Source: Candidatus Tectimicrobiota bacterium
Lineage (GTDB): Bacteria > JACPSX01
DNA length: 37,630 nucleotides
Assembly (NCBI GenBank): GCA_016193065.1
Contig: JACPSX010000032.1
Location: 1 to 37,630, forward strand
Direction of reading: 5' to 3'
Positions 15,348-26,771 of this stretch are shown piece by piece. Position 1 is the stretch's first letter; each line of letters begins with the position of its first letter. The notes under the pieces were generated by a model, which had not been told where the DNA came from, made no database searches, and saw nothing but the letters and a program-made list of their open reading frames with translations. Made by a program: the position numbers and the translations under genes.

Positions 15348-15376
15348 TTGACCTAACCTTAGTCCGCGAGTAAAAT
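15348..15376 (+). promoter_or_regulatory. Sigma-70 promoter of the aminotransferase-hom-lysC-cimA operon
   Basis: TTGACC (15348-15353) and TAAAAT (15371-15376), spacer 17 bp, leaving a leader of about 120 nt before the aminotransferase start. The leader shows no clear T-box or terminator. Confidence 0.65.
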
Positions 15377-15502
15377 GAATCTCTTGACGCTGGCTTGACC
15401 GCCCCTGGGTGGCCGGAGGCGCGCAGTAAAGTCTCCCGTAGGCCCTTTCTTTATTTCCTCATCATGCATTTTGGGGGACGGTCCCAAAGCTTGGAGGGTT
15501 CC

Positions 15503-16669
15503 GTGTTTCGTTTTCAGAGAATTGATCGTTTGCCCCCCTATGTCTTCAGCGTCGTGGACGAACTGAAGTTAAAGGCCCGCCGCGCCGGCGACGATATCAT
15601 CGACTTCGGTATGGGAAACCCCGATCAGCCCCCTCCCCCCCACATCATTCAGAAGCTGTGCGAGGCGGCCCAGAAGGAACACAACCACCGCTACTCGGCA
15701 TCCCGCGGGATCACCCGCTTGCGTAAAGGGATTGCGGACTGGTACGGGCGCAACTTTGATGTAGATATCGATCCCGAGACAGAGGCGATTGCCACGATCG
15801 GCTCCAAGGAGGGGATTTCCCACTTGGCGCTGGCTACGGTAGGGCCCGGAGACCTGGTGCTGGTGCCCACGCCCACCTATCCCATCCACACCTACGGGGT
15901 GATCATCGCCAACGGCGACGTCGTCCACGTTCCTTTGCGCAACGGAGAGGATTTCCTGGGCAATCTTCTGGCCGCTTTCCGCAGTTTGTGGCCGCAACCG
16001 AAAATGCTCATCTTGAATTTCCCCCACAACCCCACCACCTCCTGCGTCGATCTCTCTTTCTTCGAAGAGATCGTGGCCTTTGCCCGCGAGCACAAATTGC
16101 TGGTCGTGCACGATTTTGCTTACGCGGATCTGGTCTTCGACGGCTATCGGGCCCCGAGCATGCTGCAGGTCAAGGGGGGGAAGGAGATCGGGGTCGAGTT
16201 TTTTACGCTCTCCAAGAGCTACAACATGCCGGGATGGCGGGTCGGGTTTGCGGTCGGCAACCGCGAGGTCATCGACGCGCTGCGGCGCATCAAGAGTTAC
16301 CTGGATTACGGCATGTTTCAGCCCATTCAGATTGCCGGCATCATTGCTCTGGACAGCCCCCGGGAGCACGTGGAAGGGATCCGGGAACTCTACTGCCGGC
16401 GCAGGGATGTTCTGGTCGAGGGCCTCAACCGAATCGGCTGGCCCGTCGCCAAGCCCAAGGCCACCATGTTCGTGTGGGCGGAGATTCCGAAGATCCATCA
16501 GGGAATGGGCTCCCTGGAGTTTGCGAAATTTCTCATCAAAGAAGCCAAGGTAGCGGTGTCTCCCGGAATCGGGTTTGGGGAAGAGGGGGATCGCTACGTG
16601 CGCTTTGCCCTCGTGGAAAACGAGCACCGCACCCGTCAGGCGATCCGGGGTATCAAGAACATCTTGTAG
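15503..16669 (+). CDS. Class I/II PLP-dependent aminotransferase (AlaC-like)
   Basis: 388-residue fold-type I aminotransferase. Substrate entry [29 protein letters not shown], cofactor-binding [12 protein letters not shown] and [15 protein letters not shown], and the Schiff-base lysine in [20 protein letters not shown] (about residue 239). It is close to the glutamate-pyruvate/AlaC and LL-diaminopimelate aminotransferase branch. In Geobacter-type genomes this gene precedes hom as here, so either alanine synthesis or a step linked to aspartate-family amino acids is possible. GTG 15503 is preferred (GGAGGG 5 nt upstream, start [14 protein letters not shown]). Upstream in-frame starts add a low-quality extension. 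hom follows after 16 bp. Confidence 0.9.
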   Translation: MFRFQRIDRLPPYVFSVVDELKLKARRAGDDIIDFGMGNPDQPPPPHIIQKLCEAAQKEHNHRYSASRGITRLRKGIADWYGRNFDVDIDPETEAIATIGSKEGISHLALATVGPGDLVLVPTPTYPIHTYGVIIANGDVVHVPLRNGEDFLGNLLAAFRSLWPQPKMLILNFPHNPTTSCVDLSFFEEIVAFAREHKLLVVHDFAYADLVFDGYRAPSMLQVKGGKEIGVEFFTLSKSYNMPGWRVGFAVGNREVIDALRRIKSYLDYGMFQPIQIAGIIALDSPREHVEGIRELYCRRRDVLVEGLNRIGWPVAKPKATMFVWAEIPKIHQGMGSLEFAKFLIKEAKVAVSPGIGFGEEGDRYVRFALVENEHRTRQAIRGIKNIL

Positions 16670-16685
16670 AGCCGGGAAGGGTTTC

Positions 16686-17993
16686 ATGGACGCGATTCAC
16701 GTGGGGATCCTGGGTTTCGGCACCGTCGGCACCGGCACGGCGCAAATTCTCCTGGAAAACAAAGATCTGATCCTGCAGAGGCTGGGGGTGCCCGTGTGCC
16801 TGGCCAAGGTGGCGGACCGGGACCTGGAGCGCAAGCGCAATTATCCTCTACCCGACGGGGTATTTACCACCCGGGTGGAAGATGTGCTGGAGGATCCCTC
16901 GATTCACATCGTGGTGGAGCTCATCGGAGGGTTGGAGCCGGCCCTGTCCTTCATCCGGCGCGCCATTGCCGGCGGGAAGCATGTGGTCACGGCCAACAAG
17001 GCTCTTCTGGCCCACGCCGGCGCCCAGCTCTTCGGCGAAGCTGCCGCCCGGGGGGTTGAGATCGGCTTTGAGGCCAGCGTGGGGGGCGGGATTCCCATTA
17101 TCCGGGCTCTCAAGGAGGGGTTTGCCGCAAACCAGATCCAGTCCATTTACAGCATCATTAACGGTACCGGCAACTACATCCTCTCCCGGATGACCAACGA
17201 GGGACGCAAGTTTGCTGACGTCTTGAAGGAAGCCCAGGAAAAGGGGTACGCCGAGAAGGACCCAACCCTGGATGTGGAGGGGATCGACTCGGCTCACAAG
17301 ATCGCCATTCTCGCTTCTCTCGCCTTTGGCGTGACCGTGCCCCTGGAGTCCGTGTACACGGAGGGGATCACGCACATCGACCCACTGGACATCCAGTTTG
17401 CCCGGGAGTTCGGATTCAAGATCAAGCTCCTGGCCATCGCCAAGAATCACGGGGATCAGATCGAGGTCCGGGTGCACCCCACGATGCTGCCCTCCGAAAG
17501 CCCCATTGCCAAGGTGGATGGGGTCTTCAACGCGATCCAGGTCGAGGGCGACTGGGTAGGAAAGAACATGTTCATCGGCCGCGGAGCCGGAGCCTTGCCC
17601 ACCGGCAGCGCGGTGGTCGGGGATATCGTAGACATCTCCCGCTCCCTGCTCAAGAGGGCCTGCGGGCGGGTCTCCCCCCTGTCCACTTTGCCCCGTTACG
17701 TGCGGCCCGCCCGGGTCAAGGCGATGGAGTCCATCAGCAGCGAATTTTATCTGCGCTGCTCCGCCCTGGACAAACCAGGGGTCATGGCAAAGATCTCCGG
17801 GGTCCTGGGACGGCACGGGATCAGCATCGCCTCGGTGATTCAGAAAGGGCGCCATGAGGAGCGGGCGGTCCCCGTGGTCTTCGTCACGCATAGCGCCCGC
17901 GAACAGGATGTGCGCGATGCTCTAGGGGAGATCGACCGGCTCGAGGTAGTGACCGAGAAGACCATGCTGGTTCGTCTGGAGAGCAGCGTTTAG
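16686..17993 (+). CDS. hom: Homoserine dehydrogenase
   Basis: 435-residue NAD(P)-dependent enzyme converting aspartate semialdehyde to homoserine, the branch to threonine, methionine and (here alternatively bypassed) isoleucine. Rossmann motif [18 protein letters not shown] (about residues 5-22), [16 protein letters not shown], catalytic-domain signature [18 protein letters not shown] and [14 protein letters not shown], and a C-terminal ACT domain for allosteric threonine control ([29 protein letters not shown] spans about 355-383). Start ATG 16686 follows GGGAAGGG. It sits between the aminotransferase and lysC, making a compact aspartate-pathway operon. Confidence 0.98.
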   Translation: MDAIHVGILGFGTVGTGTAQILLENKDLILQRLGVPVCLAKVADRDLERKRNYPLPDGVFTTRVEDVLEDPSIHIVVELIGGLEPALSFIRRAIAGGKHVVTANKALLAHAGAQLFGEAAARGVEIGFEASVGGGIPIIRALKEGFAANQIQSIYSIINGTGNYILSRMTNEGRKFADVLKEAQEKGYAEKDPTLDVEGIDSAHKIAILASLAFGVTVPLESVYTEGITHIDPLDIQFAREFGFKIKLLAIAKNHGDQIEVRVHPTMLPSESPIAKVDGVFNAIQVEGDWVGKNMFIGRGAGALPTGSAVVGDIVDISRSLLKRACGRVSPLSTLPRYVRPARVKAMESISSEFYLRCSALDKPGVMAKISGVLGRHGISIASVIQKGRHEERAVPVVFVTHSAREQDVRDALGEIDRLEVVTEKTMLVRLESSV

Positions 17994-18039
17994 AGTTTTC
18001 CGGCAGGATCGTTTCGGAGGGGGATTCGGGAGGAGCAAG

Positions 18040-19278
18040 ATGGGGCTGGTTGTACAAAAGTACGGGGGCACCTCGGTGGGCAACGTGGCCCGGATTCGGG
18101 ATGTGGCCAAGAAGGTGGTGGAGGCTCGGCGGGCAGGTGACGGTGTCGTGGTAGTGGTTTCCGCCATGGCCGGAGAGACCGACCGGCTCATCCGCCTGGC
18201 CCGTGAGGTGACCGAGAGACCCAACGCCCGGGAGATGGACATGCTCGTGTCCACGGGGGAGCAGGTCTCCATTGCCCTGCTGGCCATGGCCATCCAATCG
18301 CTGGGAGAGCTCGCCGAATCGTTCACCGGGGAGCAGGTGGGGATCCTGACGGACAGCGCGTACACCAAGGCCCGGATCAAGAAGATCTCGGCCGACCGCC
18401 TGCGTGAAGCCCTCAAGGAAGGAAAAATCGCCGTGGTGGCGGGCTTCCAGGGCGTAGACGAGCGCCGCAATGTGACCACCCTGGGGCGCGGCGGGTCCGA
18501 TACCACCGCCGTGGCCATGGCGGTCGCCCTGCAGGCGGATCGCTGTGAAATCTATACGGATGTGGACGGAGTTTATACGGCGGACCCGAGCATCGTGCCC
18601 GATGCGCGCCGGCTTGACAAGGTCTCTTACGAGGAGATGCTGGAGCTGGCCAGCATGGGAGCCAAGGTTTTGCAGACCCGCTCCGTCGAGTTCGCCAAAA
18701 AATATGAGATGCCGATTTTGGTAAAATCCACTTTTATGGGAGGTCAGGGGACATTGGTGACGAGAGAAGATCAAGACATGGAGCAGGTGGTGGTCTCCGG
18801 GGTCGCCTATGCGAAGGATCAAGCCAAGGTGACCGTGGTCGGAGTTCCGGATCGTCCCGGCATTGCCGCCAAGATTTTTGGACGCATTGCTGAGGAGAAC
18901 ATCGTGGTCGATATGATCATCCAAAACGTGAGCGAAAGGGGCCTCACGGACATCTCCTTCACCGTGCCCAAGTCGGATGCGATCCAGGCGCTGGAAATCG
19001 TCAAAGAGGTGGCGACGGAAATCGGGGCCCAGGAGGTAACCCTGGACGACCGGATTGCCAAGGTCTCCATCGTGGGCGTCGGGATGAGGGGGCACTCGGG
19101 GGTGGCCAGCCAGATGTTTCAAGCCCTGGCTCGGGAGAACATCAACATCATGATGATCAGCACCTCGGAGATCAAGGTGTCCTGTGTCATTGAAGCGAAG
19201 TACGCAGAGCTGGCCGTGCGGGTTCTCCATGATGCCTTCGGGCTTGGCGAAGGACGCCCGGAGGTTAAGGAGGTCTAG
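18040..19278 (+). CDS. lysC: Aspartate kinase
   Basis: 412-residue aspartokinase, the first committed enzyme of the lysine/threonine/methionine pathway. [18 protein letters not shown] at the N-terminus binds the substrates, [17 protein letters not shown] is the nucleotide-binding signature, and [18 protein letters not shown] is conserved. The C-terminal third holds two ACT domains ([20 protein letters not shown] and [20 protein letters not shown]), implying feedback inhibition, probably by lysine and/or threonine. Start ATG has GGAGG 6 nt upstream; the gene lies 46 bp after hom. Confidence 0.98.
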   Translation: MGLVVQKYGGTSVGNVARIRDVAKKVVEARRAGDGVVVVVSAMAGETDRLIRLAREVTERPNAREMDMLVSTGEQVSIALLAMAIQSLGELAESFTGEQVGILTDSAYTKARIKKISADRLREALKEGKIAVVAGFQGVDERRNVTTLGRGGSDTTAVAMAVALQADRCEIYTDVDGVYTADPSIVPDARRLDKVSYEEMLELASMGAKVLQTRSVEFAKKYEMPILVKSTFMGGQGTLVTREDQDMEQVVVSGVAYAKDQAKVTVVGVPDRPGIAAKIFGRIAEENIVVDMIIQNVSERGLTDISFTVPKSDAIQALEIVKEVATEIGAQEVTLDDRIAKVSIVGVGMRGHSGVASQMFQALARENINIMMISTSEIKVSCVIEAKYAELAVRVLHDAFGLGEGRPEVKEV

Positions 19279-19319
19279 GATGACCGGGATGGGCCTCCGG
19301 AGAGAGGGGGGAAGTTAGG

Positions 19320-20996
19320 ATGAGGAAGGTGAAAGTCTACGACACGACCCTGCGCGATGGCACGCAAGGGGAAGAAATCGCCTTCACGGTGGAAGACAAG
19401 GTGCGGATTGCCCAGAAGCTGGATGAGCTGGGGATCCATTACATCGAGGGGGGCTGGCCAGGATCCAACCCCAGGGACATTGAATTCTTTGCAAAGATCA
19501 AGGGCGTGCGTCTCAGACACGCCAAGGTGAGCGCTTTCGGCAGCACCCGCAGGGCCCGGACCCGACCTGCCGACGACCCCAACATCCAGGCGCTTCTGGA
19601 AGCCGGGACTTCCGTGGTCACCATCTTCGGCAAGAGCTGGGACCTGCACGTGCGGGACGCGCTGCGGGTCTCTCTGGATGAGAATGTGGCCATGATCCAG
19701 GACTCCGTGCGCTTTCTCAAAGGGAGGGTCGACGAGGTCATCTACGACGCCGAGCATTTCTTCGACGGTTACAAGCGGAACCCCGAGTACGCCCTGAGAA
19801 CCGTGCGGGCGGCGGGAGAAGCCGGCGCCGATTGCATCGTGCTGTGCGATACCAACGGCGGCACCCTCCCTGTGGAGCTCATGGAGATCTTCAAGAAGGT
19901 CAGAGCCGAGTTCAAACATCCCCTGGGGATTCACACGCATAACGACGCCGAGGTGGCTGTGGCCAATACGATATGCGCCGTGGCCATGGGGGCGGAGCAG
20001 GTCCAGGGGACCATGAACGGCTTTGGCGAGCGCTGCGGCAACGCCAATCTGTGCTCGATCATCCCCAACCTCGTGTTGAAGATGGGGATCCAGTGCGTTT
20101 CCAACGAGCAGCTCCGGCAGCTCCGCAATGTGTCCCGGTTCATCTACGAGCTTGGCAACTTGAAGCCCTGGACGCACCAGCCCTACGTGGGCAAGAGTGC
20201 TTTTGCCCACAAGGGGGGCGTGCACGTCCACGCGGTGCAGCGCAACCCGGAGACCTACGAGCACATCCGGCCGGAACTGGTGGGAAACCGGCAAAGGGTT
20301 CTGATCTCCGACCTCTCGGGGAAAAGCAACGTCGTCTACAAGGCCGAGGAGTTCAACATCGATTTTGGCAAGGATGAAGCGGCTGCCCATCGCATTTTGG
20401 CCGCACTGAAGGATCTGGAGAACAAGGGGTACCAGTACGAGGGGGCGGAAGGATCCTTTGAGCTGCTGATGAAAGAGGCTCTGGGAAAGCGCCGGAAGTT
20501 TTTTGACCTGCAGGGCTTCCGGGTCATCGTGGAGAAGCGCAACGAAAAAGAAGAGCCCCACTGCGAGGCCACCATCATGCTCCGGGTGGATGGAGTGACC
20601 GAGCATACGGCCGCGGTGGGAAACGGTCCCGTGAACGCGTTGGACAATGCCGTGCGGAAAGCTCTGGAGACCTTCTACCCCGGTCTCTCGGAGATGGAGC
20701 TCTTGGATTACAAGGTGCGCATCTTGGATGAACACAAAGGGACTCAGGCCGTGACCCGCGTCCTCATCGAGTCCGGGGACAAGGCGAGCAAGTGGGGAAC
20801 GGTCGGGGTGTCCCCGAACATCATCGAGGCGAGCTGGCAGGCGCTGCTGGACAGCATCGAGTTTAAACTGCATCGGGATGCAGAGGGCAAGTCCCCCAAG
20901 AGCAATGGGACCGTCCCGAAGAGGAAGACCTCTTCCCGGCCCAGGCGTGGGGTCGCGAGCCACCTGAGTAGGGAGGCGGAGAAGGTAGCCAAGTGA
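19320..20996 (+). CDS. cimA: (R)-citramalate synthase
   Basis: 558-residue member of the isopropylmalate/homocitrate synthase family that condenses acetyl-CoA with pyruvate to citramalate, giving 2-oxobutyrate for isoleucine without threonine. TIM-barrel metal site: [20 protein letters not shown] at the N-terminus, the DxH-type [34 protein letters not shown], and [21 protein letters not shown]-terminal LeuA-type regulatory/dimer domain follows ([17 protein letters not shown]). The GEEIAF wording and 530-560-residue length identify the CimA/'AksA-like' branch over 2-isopropylmalate synthase. The basic C-terminal tail ([12 protein letters not shown]) is a local extension. Overlaps glyQ by 4 bp. 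Confidence 0.93.
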   Translation: MRKVKVYDTTLRDGTQGEEIAFTVEDKVRIAQKLDELGIHYIEGGWPGSNPRDIEFFAKIKGVRLRHAKVSAFGSTRRARTRPADDPNIQALLEAGTSVVTIFGKSWDLHVRDALRVSLDENVAMIQDSVRFLKGRVDEVIYDAEHFFDGYKRNPEYALRTVRAAGEAGADCIVLCDTNGGTLPVELMEIFKKVRAEFKHPLGIHTHNDAEVAVANTICAVAMGAEQVQGTMNGFGERCGNANLCSIIPNLVLKMGIQCVSNEQLRQLRNVSRFIYELGNLKPWTHQPYVGKSAFAHKGGVHVHAVQRNPETYEHIRPELVGNRQRVLISDLSGKSNVVYKAEEFNIDFGKDEAAAHRILAALKDLENKGYQYEGAEGSFELLMKEALGKRRKFFDLQGFRVIVEKRNEKEEPHCEATIMLRVDGVTEHTAAVGNGPVNALDNAVRKALETFYPGLSEMELLDYKVRILDEHKGTQAVTRVLIESGDKASKWGTVGVSPNIIEASWQALLDSIEFKLHRDAEGKSPKSNGTVPKRKTSSRPRRGVASHLSREAEKVAK

Positions 20997-21880
20997 CTTT
21001 CCAGGAATTGATTCTCGCCCTGCAATCCTTCTGGGCCGTCAAAGGCTGCATCCTGCAGCAGCCTTACGATATCGAAGTCGGCGCCGGGACCATGAACCCT
21101 GCCACCTTCTTGCGGGTCTTGGGACCCGAACCCTGGAAGGTGGCCTACGTTGAACCCTCGCGCCGCCCCACGGATGGCCGCTACGGCGAGAACCCCAACC
21201 GGCTGCAGCACTACTACCAGTTCCAGGTGATCCTGAAGCCTTCACCCATCGACTCCCAGGATCTCTACCTGGAGAGCCTGATGAGCTTCGGGATTGATCC
21301 CCGGGCTCACGATATCCGTTTCGTGGAGGACGATTGGGAATCCCCGACGCTGGGGGCCTGGGGGCTAGGCTGGGAGGTCTGGTTGGACGGTATGGAGATT
21401 ACCCAGTTCACTTATTTCCAGCAGGCCGGGGGCATCGACCTGAAGCCGGTCTCCTTGGAGCTGACCTACGGGATTGAACGCATCGCCATGTACCTGCAGG
21501 GGGTGGACAACGTCTACGACCTAGAATGGGCCCCCGGCATCACCTACGGGGACGTTCACCATCGCAGCGAGGTGGAGTTTTCCCGCTACAACTTCGAGGC
21601 AGCCGACATCGACATGCACTTCCAGACCTTCAGTCTTTACGAGAAGGAAGGTCTGCGCCTCATTGAGCACAGGCTCACGTTGCCGGCGTATGACTGCTGC
21701 CTGAAATGCTCTCACCTCTTCAACGTACTTGACGCCCGGGGGGCCATGAGTGTTTCCGAGCGCGCCTCCTACATCGGGCGGGTGCGGCGTCTGGCGAACT
21801 TGTGCGCCACGGGATACTTGCAGACCCGGGAAGAGATGGGCTTTCCCCTGCTGAACCGATCAGGGAAAGGAGCGCTGTGA
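20993..21880 (+). CDS. glyQ: Glycyl-tRNA synthetase alpha subunit
   Basis: 295-residue catalytic subunit of the heterotetrameric (alpha2 beta2) bacterial glycyl-tRNA synthetase. [20 protein letters not shown] starts the protein; [53 protein letters not shown] and [14 protein letters not shown] are hallmark class II motifs, and [19 protein letters not shown] is intact. GTG start overlaps the cimA stop (GTGA), and its stop overlaps the glyS start in the same way, so all three are translationally coupled. Confidence 0.98.
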   Translation: MTFQELILALQSFWAVKGCILQQPYDIEVGAGTMNPATFLRVLGPEPWKVAYVEPSRRPTDGRYGENPNRLQHYYQFQVILKPSPIDSQDLYLESLMSFGIDPRAHDIRFVEDDWESPTLGAWGLGWEVWLDGMEITQFTYFQQAGGIDLKPVSLELTYGIERIAMYLQGVDNVYDLEWAPGITYGDVHHRSEVEFSRYNFEAADIDMHFQTFSLYEKEGLRLIEHRLTLPAYDCCLKCSHLFNVLDARGAMSVSERASYIGRVRRLANLCATGYLQTREEMGFPLLNRSGKGAL

Positions 21881-24006
21881 GCGCCGACCTGCTGCTGGAA
21901 ATTGGCACCGAAGAAATCCCCTCGCTCTATCTCCCTGCGCTCGTGGAGCAGATCCGGGAGCGCACGAGCACTCTGCTGAGCCAGGCGCGTCTCGCCTGCG
22001 CCGCCATCATCCCGATGGGGACTCCCCGCCGGATCACCCTCTGGGTGAAAGATCTGGCCGAAACACAGGAAAGCTTGCGGACCAAGGTTTTCGGCCCGCC
22101 GCGGCAGGCGGCCATGGACGCGAGCGGCCGCCCTACTCAGGCGGCCGTCGGCTTTGCGCGAGGACAGGGGGTCCCCGTTGATGCTTTGCAGGTCGAATCC
22201 ACTCCCAAAGGGGATTACGTCTTTGTCTTGAAAGAGGAGAAAGGACGGCCGAGCCGCGAGGTCCTGGCCGGGCTATTGCCGCAATGGATCTCCTCCTTGT
22301 TTTTTCCTAAAACCATGCGCTGGGGGGATGGGTCCTTCCGTTTTGTGCGACCGGTTCACTGGATCCTGGCCCTTTTGGGGCCGGAGGTGATCCCCTTTGA
22401 GATTGACGGGATTCGCAGCGGAAACCAGACCTACGGCCACCGCTTCTTGAGCCGGGGGCCCGTGGTCGTTTCCAGCCCGGATCAATACCTGCGGGTGCTG
22501 CGGGATTCCCAGGTGATCGTCGATCCGGAAGAGCGCCGGAAACTGGTGGCGCGCCAGGTTCTCGATGCGGCCTCCCGGGAGGGGGGAACCCCTCTTGAGG
22601 ACGAAGGCCTGCTCAATACCGTCACATTTCTCGTGGAGATTCCCACGGCCATCGCGGGCCATTTTAAGCCCCAGTACCTCTCTCTTCCCAAGGAAGTCCT
22701 GATCACGGCCATGGTCAAGCATCAGCGCTATTTCCCCGTGGAAAACCCGGCCGGGGAGCTGCTTCCATGCTTTGTGGCGGTGGCCAACACGGCGACCACG
22801 GATCCCCAGGCGCAACAAACGATCCGAGCGGGGAATGAGAGGGTGCTGCAGGCGCGGCTGGCCGATGCCAGCTTCTTTTTTCAGGAAGATACCCGCAAAC
22901 CCCTGGAGGGTTATCTGCCGGGTCTGGCCCGGGTGGTCTTTCAGGAAAAGCTCGGTACGCTCCAGGAAAAGGTGAGCCGGATTGCATCTCTCGTGTCGAG
23001 ATGGGCGGTCTCCTTCGCTGAGGATGTAAAAAAAGTGGCTGTGCGGGCTGCTCAGCTTTGCAAGGCTGATCTTCTCAGCCAGATGGTTTATGAGTTTCCC
23101 GAGCTGCAAGGGGTGATGGGGCGCGAGTATGCCCGCAAGTCAGGGGAGCGCGAAGAAGTCGCGCTGGCCATTTTCGAACACTATCTGCCCCGCTTCCCCG
23201 GGGACCAGATCCCCAAGTCGGCGCCGGGATGTCTCGTGGGTCTTGCGGATCGGTTGGATACACTGGTTGGATACTTCGGAGTGGGACTCGTGCCCAGCGG
23301 CTCGGAAGATCCCTTTGCCCTACGGCGGCAGGCCCAAGGGATCATCGCCATCCTGCAGGGTGGCAACCTACGCCTGGACCTGGGCCCGCTGCTCAAGGAT
23401 GCTTTGGATCTGCTCAAGGGCAAGATCACGGCGCCTGGGGACCAGGTACGGGAAGATGTCGTCTCCTTCCTGCGCCAGAGGCTCTTTGGGAATTACATGG
23501 CCCAAGGTCATCCGAGCGATGTGGTCAATGCGGTTCTTGCCGCAGGGTGGTCGGATCTCGTTCCGCTCACCGGCAAGATCGACGCGCTGAGCCGCTTTAA
23601 GACCCACCCGGAGTTTGAAGCTCTCTTCTTGACTTCGAAGCGCCTTCTCAACATTACGCGCAGTGCTCCTCCACCAGCGGGACAGGATCTGGGGCAATCT
23701 CTGCTCGTCCGTGAGGATCTGTTTGTCCAGCCGGAGGAGCGGGAGCTTTTTGATTTGGCCATGAAACTTGGGAATGAAATACAGCAGGAGATGGGAGTGG
23801 GAGACTTCGCGGCGGTGCTTGATTTGCTTCGGCAATTGAGGGGGCCGGTGGATCGCTTTTTTACGGCTGTAATGGTGATGGTGGAAGACCAGCAGATGAA
23901 GCAAAACCGCCTTGCCTTGCTGCGGCAAGTGGCGGGGCTTTTTGCGGCGATAGCGGATTTTTCCCAATTGGTATTGTCGGACCCGGCTCGCAAAGGAGCG
24001 GCGTAG
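21877..24006 (+). CDS. glyS: Glycyl-tRNA synthetase beta subunit
   Basis: 709-residue tRNA-recognition subunit partnering Gly[21 protein letters not shown] is the conserved start; [20 protein letters not shown] and [20 protein letters not shown] are family signatures. The central HD-like region reads [20 protein letters not shown] then [39 protein letters not shown] and [18 protein letters not shown] follow. The C-terminal helical anticodon-binding part has [20 protein letters not shown]. The GTG at 21877 (AGGAG 5 nt upstream) is the start; an upstream ATG at 21802 lies inside glyQ. ppdK follows after 41 bp. Confidence 0.98.
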   Translation: MSADLLLEIGTEEIPSLYLPALVEQIRERTSTLLSQARLACAAIIPMGTPRRITLWVKDLAETQESLRTKVFGPPRQAAMDASGRPTQAAVGFARGQGVPVDALQVESTPKGDYVFVLKEEKGRPSREVLAGLLPQWISSLFFPKTMRWGDGSFRFVRPVHWILALLGPEVIPFEIDGIRSGNQTYGHRFLSRGPVVVSSPDQYLRVLRDSQVIVDPEERRKLVARQVLDAASREGGTPLEDEGLLNTVTFLVEIPTAIAGHFKPQYLSLPKEVLITAMVKHQRYFPVENPAGELLPCFVAVANTATTDPQAQQTIRAGNERVLQARLADASFFFQEDTRKPLEGYLPGLARVVFQEKLGTLQEKVSRIASLVSRWAVSFAEDVKKVAVRAAQLCKADLLSQMVYEFPELQGVMGREYARKSGEREEVALAIFEHYLPRFPGDQIPKSAPGCLVGLADRLDTLVGYFGVGLVPSGSEDPFALRRQAQGIIAILQGGNLRLDLGPLLKDALDLLKGKITAPGDQVREDVVSFLRQRLFGNYMAQGHPSDVVNAVLAAGWSDLVPLTGKIDALSRFKTHPEFEALFLTSKRLLNITRSAPPPAGQDLGQSLLVREDLFVQPEERELFDLAMKLGNEIQQEMGVGDFAAVLDLLRQLRGPVDRFFTAVMVMVEDQQMKQNRLALLRQVAGLFAAIADFSQLVLSDPARKGAA

Positions 24007-24047
24007 GGGGAGACGGCCGACGGCAGTCCTGCAACAGGAGGGGTTTC

Positions 24048-26705
24048 ATGTCGAAGAAATACACCTACTTTTTCGGGAACAGGGCGGCCGAGGGCGCTGC
24101 CGATATGAAAAACCTCCTGGGTGGCAAGGGGGCAAACCTGGCCGAGATGACGAACCTGGGCATCCCCGTACCCCCGGGATTCACGATCAGCACAGAGGCC
24201 TGCGCGTACTTTTACGAGAACGGGAGGGCGCATCCCCCGGGGCTCTGGGACGAAGTCCTGGAGAATTTGAAGAAGGTCGAGGCGGCCATGGGCTCGCGGT
24301 TTGGCGATCCGGGTAACCCGCTGTTGCTTTCGGTGCGGTCCGGAGCCAGAGTGTCGATGCCCGGGATGATGGACACGGTGCTGAACCTGGGGCTCAACGA
24401 CTCCACCTTGCAAGGGCTCGCCAAACGAGCCGGGAACGAGCGCTTTGCATTTGACAGCTACCGGCGCTTCATCAATATGTTCGGCGATGTCGTTTTGGGG
24501 ATGAAGCACAGCGACTTTGAAGAGATTCTTCATGGCAAGAAGAAGGCGCTGGGGGTGAAGCTCGATACGGATCTCGAGGTCGAAGCACTCAAAGAGCTGG
24601 TGGCTGCCTACAAGGAGAAGGTGCGCGCTGCCATTGGTCAAGATTTTCCTACGGACCCTCTCGAACAACTGAAAATGGCCATTGACGCGGTCTTTGCATC
24701 CTGGAATACCCCGCGGGCCGTTACTTATCGCAAGATCCACGGGATCCCACACAACTGGGGTACGGCGGTTAATGTGCAGGCCATGGTTTTCGGCAACCTG
24801 GGCGAGACCTCAGCCACTGGGGTGGCCTTCACCCGGGACCCGGGGACCGGCGACAAGCGCTTCTTCGGTGAGTTCCTGATCAATGCCCAGGGCGAGGACG
24901 TGGTGGCGGGAATCCGCACCCCGATGGCAATTTCCGAGCTCAAACAAAAGATGCCCGGGCTCTACAAGGAGCTGGAAAAGATTTATCGGAGTCTCGAGAC
25001 TCACTACCGGGACATGCAGGATATCGAATTTACCATCCAGGAGGGCCGGCTGTTCATGCTCCAGACCCGCAGCGGCAAGCGGACGGCTGCCGCCGCTGTG
25101 CGGATCGCCGTGGAGATGGTGAAGGAGGGGCTGATTTCGCGGGAGACGGCCTTGCTCCGGATCGAGCCCGAGCAGCTCGATCAGCTCCTTCATCCCACCG
25201 TGGATCCGAAAGCCAAGGTGACCGTTCTCGCCAAGGGCCTGCCGGCTTCTCCGGGGGCTGCCGTGGGCAAAGTGGTCTTTACAGCAGAGGAAGCCGAACG
25301 CCAGGCTGTAAAGGGAGAAAAAGTTGTCCTGGTCCGTGAGGAGACCTCGCCCGAGGACATTGGGGGGATGAACGCTGCTCAGGGGATCCTCACCGCACGG
25401 GGAGGAATGACCTCCCACGCGGCTGTGGTGGCCCGGGGGATGGGGAAATGTTGCGTGGCCGGCGTTGGCGATATCCGCATCGATGAGAAGAAAAAACAGT
25501 TCAACGTGAAGGGGGTCACGGTCAAAGAAGGTAATTTTATCACTCTGAACGGGAGCACGGGGGAGGTTCTCGATGGGAAAGTGAATCTGGTGCAACCCGA
25601 GCTGGGACAAAACTTTGCCACTTTGATGGAATGGGCAGACGCCGTGCGCACGTTGAAGGTCAGAACGAACGCCGACACCCCTCACGATGCCCAGGTGGCC
25701 AGGGATTTCGGCGCGGAGGGGATCGGACTGTGCCGCACGGAACACATGTTCTTTGAAGGCAACCGGATTGAAGCCGTGCGGGAAATGATTGTGGCCGGGG
25801 ACACGGCAGGACGCCGGGCGGCGCTGGCCAAGATCCTCCCCATGCAGAAAGGGGATTTCAAGGAGATCTTCCGGGTGATGAAGGATCTCCCCGTGACCAT
25901 CCGCCTCCTCGATCCACCACTGCACGAATTCCTGCCGCACACGGACCGGGAGATTGAAGATCTCTCCAAGCAGATGGGCGTGTCGGCGGAGGCGTTGCGA
26001 AACAAGGTGAGCAGCCTGAGGGAGTTCAACCCGATGCTCGGGCACCGGGGCTGCCGGCTGGGGATCAGCTTTCCGGAGATCTATGAAATGCAGGCCCAGG
26101 CCATCTTTGAGGCGGCCTGCGAGCTAGCCGCGGTGGGGTTCTCCATTGTGCCCGAGGTTATGATTCCCCTGGTGGGCCACGTCAACGAGCTTTCGATCAT
26201 TAAAGAGCAGGTCATTCAAGTGGCCGATCGAGTCATGAAGGACAAGGGGGTAAAGATCAAGTACCTCATCGGAACCATGATCGAGCTGCCTCGCGCCTGC
26301 CTCACGGCCGATCAGATCGCCCGGGACGCGGAGTTTTTCTCCTTCGGGACCAACGACTTGACCCAAACGGTTTTCGGGCTTAGCCGGGACGATGCCGGTA
26401 CGTTCCTCCCCTACTACGTCGATCAGCGGATCCTCCCCGATGACCCCTTCGTGGTCATCGACCGGCAAGGGGTGGGAGCCTTGATGTCGATCGCGGTCGA
26501 AAAAGGACGCCGGACCCGGCCCGACTTGAAGCTGGGAATCTGCGGGGAACACGGTGGGGAACCCAGTTCGGTTGAGTTCTGCCACCTGTTGGGCCTGGAA
26601 TACGTGAGCTGCTCCCCGTTCCGGGTTCCCATTGCCCGGCTGGCGGCCGCGCAGGCTGCTTTGAAACAGAGTGGGAAGGAAGCCATTCCGGAACGCGACG
26701 TCTAA
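24048..26705 (+). CDS. ppdK: Pyruvate, phosphate dikinase
   Basis: 885-residue PEP-utilising enzyme interconverting pyruvate + ATP + Pi and PEP + AMP + PPi. N-terminal ATP-grasp domain (LLGGKGANLAEMTNLGIPVP, LLSVRSGARVSMPGMMDTVL, TGVAFTRDPGTGDKRFFGEF), the phosphohistidine swivel domain with GGMTSHAAVVARGMGKCCVA (catalytic His about residue 455) and the C-terminal PEP/pyruvate barrel (GIGLCRTEHMFF, SFGTNDLTQTVFGLSRDDAG, LGICGEHGGEPSSVEF with the catalytic Cys). Length and motifs are standard. Start ATG follows CAGGAGG. Gluconeogenic or glycolytic use in an anaerobe is plausible. The position after glyS is typical for Deltaproteobacteria; a 9-bp-stem hairpin follows. Confidence 0.98.
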   Translation: MSKKYTYFFGNRAAEGAADMKNLLGGKGANLAEMTNLGIPVPPGFTISTEACAYFYENGRAHPPGLWDEVLENLKKVEAAMGSRFGDPGNPLLLSVRSGARVSMPGMMDTVLNLGLNDSTLQGLAKRAGNERFAFDSYRRFINMFGDVVLGMKHSDFEEILHGKKKALGVKLDTDLEVEALKELVAAYKEKVRAAIGQDFPTDPLEQLKMAIDAVFASWNTPRAVTYRKIHGIPHNWGTAVNVQAMVFGNLGETSATGVAFTRDPGTGDKRFFGEFLINAQGEDVVAGIRTPMAISELKQKMPGLYKELEKIYRSLETHYRDMQDIEFTIQEGRLFMLQTRSGKRTAAAAVRIAVEMVKEGLISRETALLRIEPEQLDQLLHPTVDPKAKVTVLAKGLPASPGAAVGKVVFTAEEAERQAVKGEKVVLVREETSPEDIGGMNAAQGILTARGGMTSHAAVVARGMGKCCVAGVGDIRIDEKKKQFNVKGVTVKEGNFITLNGSTGEVLDGKVNLVQPELGQNFATLMEWADAVRTLKVRTNADTPHDAQVARDFGAEGIGLCRTEHMFFEGNRIEAVREMIVAGDTAGRRAALAKILPMQKGDFKEIFRVMKDLPVTIRLLDPPLHEFLPHTDREIEDLSKQMGVSAEALRNKVSSLREFNPMLGHRGCRLGISFPEIYEMQAQAIFEAACELAAVGFSIVPEVMIPLVGHVNELSIIKEQVIQVADRVMKDKGVKIKYLIGTMIELPRACLTADQIARDAEFFSFGTNDLTQTVFGLSRDDAGTFLPYYVDQRILPDDPFVVIDRQGVGALMSIAVEKGRRTRPDLKLGICGEHGGEPSSVEFCHLLGLEYVSCSPFRVPIARLAAAQAALKQSGKEAIPERDV

Positions 26706-26739
26706 CGGAGCACTTCCTGCCTTGCCCACTCCCATCTCT

Positions 26740-26771
26740 GGAAGCGGCTCCATAGGAAAGGGGCCGCTTCC
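26740..26771 (+). terminator. Hairpin after ppdK
   Basis: GGAAGCGGC (26740-26748) pairs exactly with GCCGCTTCC (26763-26771) around a 14-nt loop, 35 bp after the ppdK stop. No T-run follows, so it may stabilise the 3' end or act with Rho. Its right arm overlaps the left end of the inverted-repeat element at 26768. Confidence 0.5.

Noticed and set aside
15377-15502. T-box or attenuator in the aminotransferase leader
   Set aside because: No conserved T-box sequence, leader peptide with regulatory codons, or terminator hairpin with a T-run could be found.
19275-20963. 562-codon minus-strand frame opposite cimA
   Set aside because: Antisense shadow of a well-conserved gene; His/Gly/Leu-rich without recognisable motifs.
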